From Streptomyces albipurpureus (GTDB lineage: Bacteria; Actinomycetota; Actinomycetes; Streptomycetales; Streptomycetaceae): a DNA stretch of 64,000 bases. Below are positions 33,751 through 40,577 of this stretch, piece by piece; position 1 is the stretch's first letter, and every line of letters begins with the position of its first letter. The notes beneath the pieces were generated by a model. It had not been told where the DNA came from and ran no database searches. It saw nothing but the letters and a program-made list of their open reading frames with translations. The stretch covers positions 44,670 to 108,669 of the forward strand of contig NZ_JAMQAW010000028.1 in the NCBI RefSeq assembly GCF_023701525.1, read 5' to 3'. The translations under genes and the position numbers were made by a program.

Positions 33751-35322
33751 GTGTCCGCAGCCGACATCATCCTGACCGGCGCCAACGTCCACACCCTGGA
33801 CCCGGCCCGCCCCCATGCCACCGCCGTGGCCGTCAAGGACGGGAGCGTCATCGCGGTCGGCGATGAGCGCGACGTACGGGACCGGCGCGGCCCGGCCACC
33901 GAACTGGTGGACCTCGCCGGGGCGACCCTCACCCCCGGACTCACCGACGCCCACAGCCACCCCGTATGGGGTCTGGAACTCACCACGGGCACCGACCTCA
34001 CCGGTATCGCCGACTTCCCCAGCCTGCTCGCCGCACTGCGGAGCGCCCCACGGGTCAATGGCTGGGTCATGGGCTACAGCCTCGATCACAACGCCTTCGA
34101 AGGCCGTCCGATGCACTACGGGCTGATCGAGGAGGCACTGCGCGGCGCGCATGGATATCTGCGGCTCTACGACGGCCACTCCGCCCTGGTCAGCGAGAGC
34201 GTGCTGCGGATGGCGGGGATCGACGGCCCGCGCACCTTTGACCAGCGGGCCGAGGTGGTGTGCGACGCCGAAGGGCGGCCCACCGGCCATTTGAACGAGC
34301 ACGCCGCGATGGATCTGGTCTCCCCGGTGCTGATGTCCGCCCCGGCTGCCGAGCGCGGCACCCGACTGATGGAACTGCTCTCCTCGATGGCCGCGACGGG
34401 ACTCACCTCGGCCCATGTGATGGACCTCGGCAGGGACGCCTTCGAACTGCTGGCGGCCGTCGAGTCGGAGACCGACCTACCGATACGGCTGCGCTTCGCC
34501 CCCTGGTGCATGCCCGGGGCCACCGATGACGACCTGGCCGAACTGATCGCACTCCAGCGGGTGCGGGGCCGCCGCTGGCAGGTCGGCGGAGTGAAGCTCT
34601 TCATGGACGGCACGGTCGAGGGCGGCACGGCCTGGCTGGAGCACGCCGACTGCCACGGCCAGGGCACGGACGCCTTCTGGCCGGACCCCCACGCGTACAG
34701 CGCTGCCGTACGCCAGCTGCACGAGGCCGGTGTCCCGACCGCGACTCACGCCATCGGCGATGCCGCGGTACGGCATGTGCTCGACACGGTGGAGTCGCTG
34801 GGGGCGGGCGGTCCGCGCCATCGGATCGAGCACATCGAGACGATTCCCGACGACCAGATCCCCCGCTTCGCCCGACTCGGGGTGGTCGCCTCGATGCAGC
34901 CGCCGCACACGGCGTTCACCCGTGCCGATCACACCGACGACTGGTCGCAGCGTCTCGGCGATGTACGGGCCTCCCGGGCCTGGCGCTGCCGTGACCTACG
35001 GGACGCCGGTGCGGTGCTGGCGCTCGGCTCCGACTGGCCGATCGCCCACTTCGACGCCCGCCAGGTCCTGGCCATGGCCCGCACCCCCAAGGGCGCGGCG
35101 GTCCGGGGCACCGGACTGACAGGCCTGATGGCACTGGAGGGCATGACCAGCCAGGCCGCCTTCGCGGCCGGTGAGGATCATGTGACGGGCCAGATCGCCG
35201 TCGGCTACCGCGCGGACCTCACGGCCTTCGGCCTCGACCCGATCGCGGCCCCGGCGGATGAGGTCGCCGAGGCCCCGGTGGCGCTGACGATGACGGCGGG
35301 GCGGATCGTGTTCCGGGGCTAG
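33751..35322 (+). CDS. YtcJ-like metal-dependent amidohydrolase
   Basis: A 523-residue amidohydrolase_3 family enzyme. Metal ligands and motifs: GLTDAHSHPVWG near 65-76, VKLFMDGTVEGGTAWL, THAIGDAAVRHVLDTV, HRIEHIETIP and LGSDWPIAHFDA (final Asp). These are laid out as in YtcJ/NfdA-type N-acyl hydrolases acting on formamides or N-acyl amines; the true substrate is unknown. GTG at 33751. Divergent TetR regulation suggests induction by its substrate. Confidence 0.9.
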   Translation: MSAADIILTGANVHTLDPARPHATAVAVKDGSVIAVGDERDVRDRRGPATELVDLAGATLTPGLTDAHSHPVWGLELTTGTDLTGIADFPSLLAALRSAPRVNGWVMGYSLDHNAFEGRPMHYGLIEEALRGAHGYLRLYDGHSALVSESVLRMAGIDGPRTFDQRAEVVCDAEGRPTGHLNEHAAMDLVSPVLMSAPAAERGTRLMELLSSMAATGLTSAHVMDLGRDAFELLAAVESETDLPIRLRFAPWCMPGATDDDLAELIALQRVRGRRWQVGGVKLFMDGTVEGGTAWLEHADCHGQGTDAFWPDPHAYSAAVRQLHEAGVPTATHAIGDAAVRHVLDTVESLGAGGPRHRIEHIETIPDDQIPRFARLGVVASMQPPHTAFTRADHTDDWSQRLGDVRASRAWRCRDLRDAGAVLALGSDWPIAHFDARQVLAMARTPKGAAVRGTGLTGLMALEGMTSQAAFAAGEDHVTGQIAVGYRADLTAFGLDPIAAPADEVAEAPVALTMTAGRIVFRG

Positions 35323-35343
35323 AGCCCCGAGCGCCCCGAGTGC

Positions 35344-35396
35344 CGCTGGGTCTGACCGTATCCGGGTTACGTATCCGGGTTACGGGAGACCCAGCG
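35344..35396. terminator. Stem with 33-base loop holding a 13-bp direct repeat
   Basis: CGCTGGGTCT (35344-35353) pairs perfectly with AGACCCAGCG (35387-35396). The loop contains GTATCCGGGTTAC twice in tandem (35358-35370 and 35371-35383). Located 21 bases after the amidohydrolase stop, so a terminator is likely. Confidence 0.5.
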
Positions 35397-35420
35397 TGGT
35401 GTTCTGGGCGTGGGGAGTGG

Positions 35421-35606
35421 TCAGGCCGCCGCGCGGAGTTCGCTCGCGGTGACGATCCGCAGAAACGCGGGGATGGTGGCCGCGATGGCGGCGGCGAAGA
35501 CGAGGAAGGCGATCTGCGTCCCGAACCACTCGGCCAGAACGCCGATCAAGCCCGCTCCCACCGGCATCCCACTCGCCACCATCGCCATCGCCTGGAGCGA
35601 ACTACT
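35421..35606 (-). pseudogene. C-terminal fragment of an MFS transporter
   Basis: The last ~60 residues of an MFS protein: SSLQAMAMVASGMPVGAGLI, then GVLAEWFGTQIAFLVFAAAIAA and a short tail ELRAAA. This equals the final two helices only. Upstream of 35606 the same frame becomes the complement of another gene, so the rest of the transporter has been lost. Confidence 0.6.
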
Positions 35607-35610
35607 GATC

Positions 35611-35775
35611 ACCGGCGAAGCGGTCCGCCTCAAACGCTGCGCCGAACACGCCTGCGCCTGGGTCTTCCGGGACGTCTCCAGGAACCGCAGCCGCCGCTGG
35701 TGCTCCATGCGCGTCTGCGGCAACCGCACCAAGGCCCGCCGCTACGCGGCCAAGCAGGCGACAGGGGCCGAGTAG
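35611..35775 (+). pseudogene. C-terminal CGNR zinc-finger fragment
   Basis: Plus-strand frame reading AVRLKRCAEHACAWVFRDVS, NRSRRWCSMRVCGNRTKARR and YAAKQATGAE, the CGNR zinc-finger domain (four Cys) that ends ABATE/CGNR regulators. The preceding ~120-residue domain and a start codon are missing. It touches the MFS fragment tail to tail on the opposite strand within 5 bases, marking a deletion or rearrangement junction. Confidence 0.65.
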
Positions 35776-35934
35776 AGCCATCCGGGTCTGCATCTGGAAC
35801 GGCGCAGGGTCCCCGAGGGGTCACTCAGCGCGGCTTGAGGGCTGAGAACGCCCCGCCGTGGTTCCTTGGTTCAAGGGTGGTGGCGGGGCTTTCGGTGGTG
35901 CGGTGTGTTGCGCTGTGCGTGTTGTGTCGGTTGG

Positions 35935-36150
35935 TCAGGCAGTGCCGAGCTCTCCGGCCTTGACGCCTGCTGTGAAGGAGGTGAAGGCGTTGACGGGGAG
36001 GTTCAGTACGGGTCCGCTGGGGTTCTTGGAGTCGCGGACGGGGATGGTGCCGGTTGTGGTCGCGTGTGCGGGGGCCCACTCGACGCAGGAACCGCCATTG
36101 TTGCTGTAGGAGGATTTGACCCAATGCAGGTTCTTGGGCTCAGTTGTCAC
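35935..36150 (-). CDS. DUF397 protein, copy A
   Basis: A 71-residue protein: VTTEPKNLHWVKSSYSNNGG, SCVEWAPAH, then IPVRDSKNPSGPVLNLPVNAF. The W-x-K-S-S-x-S...C-V-E and V-R-D-S-K-x-P-x-G-P elements define DUF397, small partners of XRE/DUF5753 regulators in Streptomyces development. GTG at 36148-36150 has AGGAAAGG upstream. It is 66/71 identical to copy B and lies downstream of it on the same strand, so it is probably the last gene of the regulator operon. Confidence 0.88.
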   Translation of the reverse strand: MTTEPKNLHWVKSSYSNNGGSCVEWAPAHATTTGTIPVRDSKNPSGPVLNLPVNAFTSFTAGVKAGELGTA

Positions 36151-36296
36151 GGGGTGCCCTTTCCTGGCTGGTCGGTCATGGTCGTGGTCTGCCCTGGGGG
36201 TTGAGAAAGCCCCGCCGTGGTGTTCCTTGGGTTCAAGGGTGGTGGCGGGGCTTTCGGTGGTGCGGTGTGTTGCGCTGTACGTGTTGTGTCGGTAGG

Positions 36297-36512
36297 TCAG
36301 GCAGTGCTGAACTTCCCGGCCTTGACGCCTGCTGTGAAGGAGGTGAAGGCGTTGACGGGGAGGTTCAGTACGGGTCCGCTGGGGTTCTTGGAGTCGCGGA
36401 CGGGGATGGTGCCGGTTGTGGTCGCGTGTGCGGGGGCCCACTCGACGCAGGTACCGCCATTGTTGCTGTAGGAGGATTTGACCCAATGCAGGTTCTTGGG
36501 CTCAGTTATCAC
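36297..36512 (-). CDS. DUF397 protein, copy B
   Basis: A 71-residue DUF397 protein differing from copy A at five positions (I2, T21 and the last-but-two block KFS for ELG). The GTG start overlaps the stop of the XRE regulator (GTGA, 36509-36512), giving tight translational coupling. This is the standard BldB-type/DUF397 partner arrangement, so copy B is likely the original and copy A the duplicate. Confidence 0.9.
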   Translation of the reverse strand: MITEPKNLHWVKSSYSNNGGTCVEWAPAHATTTGTIPVRDSKNPSGPVLNLPVNAFTSFTAGVKAGKFSTA

Positions 36513-37360
36513 AGGGTGCCCTTTCGTAGCTGGTGGATCATGTCCACGGACGCTGTCTGCGACAGTGATACGGCCTGGAGTTGATGGTAGGCCCTCACCA
36601 ACGGCAGTACGGAAGTGAGCGCCCGGTCCAGATGCCCTTGTGTCTGGGACTCCACGTAGGCGAGTAAGGACCGGTCCGACAGGGTCAGCAGATTCACCGA
36701 TCGGTCGAATGGCCGGTGTTCACCGATGGAGTAGGGAGCGATCTGAAGCATGGTGTTCGGTTGTTCCGCGAACTCCATCAGCCATGCCAACTGGGCGTCC
36801 ATCGCAGCAGTACCGCCGATGGGTCGGCGGACACAGCTTTCATCCAGTACCGCGATCACCATGGGCGGTTGAGGGCGTACCAACGCGGCTTGACGCTCTA
36901 TGAGGAACGAGACGCGTTCATCGGCCTGTTCACGGGTGATGACTCCCCGCTTGATGGCGCTATCGGCTAGCGCCTGCGCATACTCCCGTGTCTGAAGTAG
37001 GCCAGGAATCAGGCCCGACTCAAACAGCCGGATCTCTGCCGCGAGGGCCTCCTGCCCCAGGTACTCCGGGAAACCCTCCAGTAACGACCCGCGCCGGAGC
37101 TGGCTCCAGGCGCGTTCGAACGACGCGGTGGTGTCGGTGTACCCAAGAGCGGTATCTAAGCTCCGCGAAAATTGAAGAGTTGGCGGCTTACGGCCAGTTT
37201 CAATCGCGGAGATATGCCTGCCGGAGTAGCCAACCAGCGCGGCAAGATCGTCTTGCTTCCAGCCGCGTGTCTCGCGGGTGCTGCGTACGCGTGCACCGAA
37301 GGCGGCTTGCGGACTGGCGTCCGGGTTCAGTTCCTTGCGGTTTACCAAGGTGCTCTCCAT
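36509..37360 (-). CDS. XRE-family regulator with DUF5753 domain
   Basis: A 283-residue DNA-binding protein. The helix-turn-helix (FGARVRSTRETRGWKQDDLAALVGYSGRHISAIETGRKPP) occupies about residues 21-60; the rest is the DUF5753 ligand-like domain (SGLIPGLLQTREYAQALA, LIERQAALVRPQPPMVIAVLDESCVRR, MLQIAPYS, LLAYVESQTQGHLD). At least three leucines are encoded by TTA (36665-36667, 37082-37084, 37157-37159), the codon read by the bldA tRNA, so translation should be restricted to late growth or development. Operon with DUF397; divergent from the small-gene operon at 37439. Confidence 0.92.
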   Translation of the reverse strand: MESTLVNRKELNPDASPQAAFGARVRSTRETRGWKQDDLAALVGYSGRHISAIETGRKPPTLQFSRSLDTALGYTDTTASFERAWSQLRRGSLLEGFPEYLGQEALAAEIRLFESGLIPGLLQTREYAQALADSAIKRGVITREQADERVSFLIERQAALVRPQPPMVIAVLDESCVRRPIGGTAAMDAQLAWLMEFAEQPNTMLQIAPYSIGEHRPFDRSVNLLTLSDRSLLAYVESQTQGHLDRALTSVLPLVRAYHQLQAVSLSQTASVDMIHQLRKGTL

Positions 37361-37438
37361 GTCTGCAACGTTGAAGACGGGCCCGACTCTAGGACACGCT
37401 GACTCCGCTTGGTAGTGGAAGCGCTACAGAGAGGAGCG

Positions 37439-37840
37439 ATGGTGCCGAGGAAGAATATTCACCTAACTGGGCGGAACTACCAATTCCCCCTAGTCGCTGG
37501 GGCGCTCGCCAAGAACGTCGGCTGTTTCGCCGGCCCGATGCCTCGGTTACCTGCCAACGGTCCGTGTTGGGTTGGGGTAACGCTCACCCCGATCGACGGA
37601 TGGCCCCCGGTGACCCGTGCGTTCCTGCTGCGGCTGAGGGGCGCGCTCACCTCGTACCGAGATCGATCGAGCACACAGAACAACGAACCCCCGATGCCCT
37701 CACCCGCCCCTGGGTGCCGCGTCTGTAGCGCGCATATGCGCCTCGCCGCGCACTCGCTCATCACCGGCAGTGTCAGTCAGTCCCGGCATTGCGCCGATGT
37801 GATCGCCAGGCACCCCCATCGGATCGCGAGGGCGATGTGA
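37439..37840 (+). CDS. Hypothetical protein, first gene of a four-gene overlapping operon
   Basis: A 133-residue protein of unknown family. GAGGAG lies at 37431-37436; initiation may be at ATG 37439 or, with better spacing, GTG 37442. The N-terminal half (NIHLTGRNYQFPLVAGALAK) shows no clear fold; the C-terminal part has GCRVCSAHM and ends RHPHRIARAM, resembling small cysteine-bearing Streptomyces proteins found beside XRE/DUF397 genes. A TTA leucine codon occurs at 37547-37549. Its stop overlaps the next ATG by one base (TGATG at 37838-37842), which supports it being a real gene. Confidence 0.6.
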   Translation: MVPRKNIHLTGRNYQFPLVAGALAKNVGCFAGPMPRLPANGPCWVGVTLTPIDGWPPVTRAFLLRLRGALTSYRDRSSTQNNEPPMPSPAPGCRVCSAHMRLAAHSLITGSVSQSRHCADVIARHPHRIARAM

Positions 37841-38061
37841 TGGGTCAGGAGTTCGCGATCGGGGCTGTGGTGCGTGACGCCGATGCCAAAAGGGTGGGGG
37901 AGGTCATGGACTACTTCACCGGAATCTATTTCCTGCGGCCTCTCGGCGGTGGGCAGGAGTGGAGTGTGGGCGGCGAGAGTCTCAGTCTCTGGACGCGGGC
38001 CGATCAGCTCAGTGCGGCCGTGGCCACGGTCAACGCCACCAGCCGTCGGGGAGAGCTGTGA
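37840..38061 (+). CDS. Small hypothetical protein, second gene of the overlapping operon
   Basis: A 73-residue protein: MGQEFAIGAVVRDADAKRVG, then EVMDYFTGIYFLRPLGGGQEW and LSLWTRADQL. It looks like a small beta-barrel (GAVVRDADAKRVGEVMD resembles PRC-barrel or SH3-like strands). It overlaps its neighbours by one base at both ends. Function unknown. Confidence 0.7.
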   Translation: MGQEFAIGAVVRDADAKRVGEVMDYFTGIYFLRPLGGGQEWSVGGESLSLWTRADQLSAAVATVNATSRRGEL

Positions 38062-38339
38062 TGGGAATGGTCCGGCGCTTTCGGCAGCTGATCTGGACGC
38101 TCACGCTCCTTGCGGACGACGGGGTTTCCGTGCATGTCGCCTGTGTCTCGGGGGAGCCCGGGTGCGGGGCGGACCCGGAGGGCGCGGAAGATCTCAGCGT
38201 TGATGACGCTGAGGCATGGACGGAGTACCACTTCCGGCGCACCGGCCATCGTCGCTACCTGTTCGTCCACTGCTCCACCAAGCAGTGGGACCCACCGGCG
38301 GATGTCGACCCCCGAACGATCGAGGGGGTGACCACATGA
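38061..38339 (+). CDS. Small hypothetical protein, third gene of the overlapping operon
   Basis: A 92-residue protein: MGMVRRFRQLIWTLTLLADD, GVSVHVACVSGEPGCGADPE, WTEYHFRRTGHRRYLFVHCS. Two or three Cys and an alternating charged tail recall DUF7848-type Streptomyces proteins, but I cannot confirm that. ATG at 38061 overlaps the preceding stop by one base (TGATG); its stop overlaps the next gene by four bases. Confidence 0.65.
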   Translation: MGMVRRFRQLIWTLTLLADDGVSVHVACVSGEPGCGADPEGAEDLSVDDAEAWTEYHFRRTGHRRYLFVHCSTKQWDPPADVDPRTIEGVTT

Positions 38340-38431
38340 AGAAGACGCGCACCTACTGCCCGGGGGTCCTCTTCCTGGGAATCACCTTGTCCCTGGTGTT
38401 GCTGTTTCTGCTGGTGAGATACCAGCCCTGA
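38336..38431 (+). CDS. 31-residue single-helix membrane peptide
   Basis: MKKTRTYCPGVLFLGITLSL continues as VLLFLLVRYQP: a basic start, one hydrophobic helix (about 10-27) and a short tail. The ATG overlaps the preceding stop (ATGA, 38336-38339), so it is translated as the fourth gene of the operon. No family recognised. Confidence 0.6.
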   Translation: MKKTRTYCPGVLFLGITLSLVLLFLLVRYQP

Positions 38432-38497
38432 GAGCGTCCACCCCCTGAATACCCGGCCAATCGAATGCAGCGGGATTATCAAGCGGGGTGGCGACAA

Positions 38498-38541
38498 GGG
38501 CCCGTCCGACCAAGCCCGGACAGCGACGGTCGGGCGGGCCC
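38498..38541. terminator. Hairpin between the small-gene operon and the UTRA gene
   Basis: GGGCCCGTCCGACC (38498-38511) pairs with GGTCGGGCGGGCCC (38528-38541) over 14 positions with one G-T pair, around a 16-base loop. It serves the operon ending at 38431 and possibly the convergent gene ending at 38701. The rest of this 269-base spacer shows nothing else. Confidence 0.65.
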
Positions 38542-38700
38542 ACCCCATCTCTCCTGACCGGTGCCGCTCCCTGTCAGGGGACACGGGGGCGACATGCGGT
38601 CAGCCCCCGGGCCCCGGTCGACTCAGCCCCCGACGACCGGGGCCACCAACGGGACGGTCATTCTGGAGTGAACCCGTACCGGTCCGGTGGGTGGGCACTC

Positions 38701-39243
38701 TCATCCGATTCTGATGTCGTACTGGAGTCGCCGACGGTTGGCCGGCATGATCATGATGTCCACCTGGATCGGCTTGTTGTCCCGGTCCAGCGTGGTGCGC
38801 ACCACTTGCAGGACAGGTTCATCATCGCTGGCACACAGCGACTCACGTTCATGGTGATGGGGCATTCGGGCGCTGATGTCCTCGCGCGCACGTGCGGCGA
38901 TGTACCCCAGGCCCGCGAGATACGTCACCGCTCCACCGGGGATCTTGGCTGTCTCCGCCAGCCGTGTATCCCGGGCGATGTCGGCTGGGTAGTAGGTGTC
39001 CGTCAGCTCGCACGGTCGGCCGTCGAGAAGCATCAGACGACGGCGGATGATGATCATGTCGTTCTCGCCGATGCCAAGCCGTTCGGACACTTCCTGTGGC
39101 GCGGGAGCTTCACCAGCGTGCAGGATGCGCTGGCTGCCTCGGCGGCCCTGGGCTGCGGTTTCCGCGGCCCAGGCGTCTGTCTGCCCCTTCGCTCGTGGAG
39201 TGAGGTACGGAATCGAGGTACTGATCCACTCGCCTGTGCCCAC
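38701..39243 (-). CDS. UTRA-domain protein lacking the GntR DNA-binding domain
   Basis: A 180-residue protein (GTG at 39241-39243, GGGGGA upstream). STSIPYLTPRAKGQTDAWAA, then QRILHAGEAPAPQEVSERLGIGENDMIIIRRRLMLLDGRPCELTDTYYP and VQVDIMIMP-like strands form the UTRA ligand-binding domain of HutC/GntR regulators. No winged helix precedes it: upstream codons are Pro/Arg/Gly-rich and not helix-forming. Such HTH-less UTRA proteins occur in Streptomyces accessory DNA and may act as ligand-sensing partners of full-length regulators. Confidence 0.8.
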   Translation of the reverse strand: MGTGEWISTSIPYLTPRAKGQTDAWAAETAAQGRRGSQRILHAGEAPAPQEVSERLGIGENDMIIIRRRLMLLDGRPCELTDTYYPADIARDTRLAETAKIPGGAVTYLAGLGYIAARAREDISARMPHHHERESLCASDDEPVLQVVRTTLDRDNKPIQVDIMIMPANRRRLQYDIRIG

Positions 39244-39411
39244 AGAGTCCCCCTGCGCCGATGGCGATCTACCATTCGGTCCCGGCCAGACTTCGGGGCG
39301 AGGGCTGCACCTCGTGTACCCCGGACCCCGGAAGCCCCGCCGGGCGGTCGGCTTCCCGGCCAGGCCCTGCATGAGGGACCCCGCTCCCGGAAGTCGTGGC
39401 TGCCCGGAAGG

Positions 39412-40299
39412 CTACGCCTCCGCCTCCGCCGACCTCAGTCGCTTGGGCTCCCGCTCCCGATCCCGTACCGGGAGCTTGGGCAGCTGGTGGGGTAGCGCTC
39501 GGTACCAGGCGTATGACAGGGCGAAACCGAATGCCAGGCACAGCATTCCGCCCACCGCGTCCAGCCAGAAGTGGTTCGCCGTCGCCACGATCACGACCAG
39601 GGTCGCCACCGGATAGAGCAGGCCGAGGATCTTCGCCCAGGGCGCGGACGCCACCGCGAAGATGATCAAGCCGCACCAGAGGGACCAGCCGATGTGCATC
39701 GACGGCATCGCCGCGTACTGGTTGGACATGTTCTTCAGGTCGCCCGAGGCCATCGAGCCCCAGGTCTGATGGACCAGGACGGTGTCGATGAAGTTCTGGC
39801 CGTTCATCAACCGGGGCGGAGCGAGTGGATACAGGTAGTAACCGACCAGGGCCACACCCGTGGTGGCGAAGAGGACCAGACGGGCGGCGGCGTAGCGGCC
39901 GGGGTGCCAGCGGTAGAGCCATACCAGCACGCCTATGGTCACGATGAAGTGCAGCGTGGCGTAGTAGTAGTTCATCCCCACGATCAGCCATGTCACCGAG
40001 TTCACGGCATGGTTGACCGACTCCTCGAACGCCAGGCCCATCGCCTTCTGGGCATCCCAGATCCAGTCGGCGTTCTTCAGCGCCTGGGTCTTCTGCTCCG
40101 GGACCGCGTTGCGGATCAGCGAGTACGTCCAGTAGCTCACGGCGATGAGCAGGATTTCGAACCAGATGCGGGGGCGGCGTGGAGATCGCAGCTCGCGAAA
40201 GCGGGCAGAACGAGAACGCGGCGCTGGCGCATCCTCCTCCACCATGGGTGGCGGGGTGGCCTTCTGGCCTTCCAGAGTCTTCACGGTCGCTTCACCCAT
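39412..40299 (-). CDS. PAP2-superfamily membrane phosphatase
   Basis: A 295-residue integral membrane protein with about six helices. PAP2 catalytic elements are AAMPSMHIGWSLW (PSxH) and IVATANHFWLDAVGGML (final His and Asp). The N-terminal 45 residues are polar and cytoplasmic (MGEATVKTLEGQKATPP), and the C-terminus is highly charged. The Ipt1/Aur1-like layout suggests transfer or hydrolysis of lipid phosphates. ATG at 40297-40299 is chosen by its N-terminus; a GTG at 40329 is also in frame and neither has a strong ribosome-binding site. Confidence 0.88.
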   Translation of the reverse strand: MGEATVKTLEGQKATPPPMVEEDAPAPRSRSARFRELRSPRRPRIWFEILLIAVSYWTYSLIRNAVPEQKTQALKNADWIWDAQKAMGLAFEESVNHAVNSVTWLIVGMNYYYATLHFIVTIGVLVWLYRWHPGRYAAARLVLFATTGVALVGYYLYPLAPPRLMNGQNFIDTVLVHQTWGSMASGDLKNMSNQYAAMPSMHIGWSLWCGLIIFAVASAPWAKILGLLYPVATLVVIVATANHFWLDAVGGMLCLAFGFALSYAWYRALPHQLPKLPVRDREREPKRLRSAEAEA

Positions 40300-40577
40300 G
40301 GGACGAGAGTCTGCCAGATGTGCGCCCACCCATCGATCATCCCTCGGTCCCGTTCGAGGCGCACCCGCTCCACCTTACGAACGATCTGACCGTGCCTGTT
40401 GGCTCAGGGTCGAACCCGGGACGGCCTTCGGGACCCGGGGGGTTCGCATCCTCGAAGTGCCAGCTCAGACGGGCGGACTCGGACACGATACGTGGCGTTG
40501 GCCATGATCGTCCATCGGTCGTGGTCGCCTCGGGGCCGACTCGTCGGGGGCCGAGCGGCCCGTGTCCCCTCAGAGCG

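Larger units (their letters stand above)
35842..36540. repeat. Tandem duplication (~340 bp) carrying a DUF397 gene
   Basis: Segments 35842-36177 and 36201-36540 are nearly identical, with a period of about 359 bases. Each holds a complete DUF397 gene plus the same ~90 bases downstream (CCCCGCCGTGG... region) and ribosome-binding site. A few substitutions and small indels distinguish them, indicating a recent duplication. Confidence 0.9.

Noticed and set aside
35935..36486. Single 183-residue frame spanning both DUF397 copies
   Set aside because: It joins an out-of-frame reading of copy B to the true copy A; each copy has its own GTG and ribosome-binding site.
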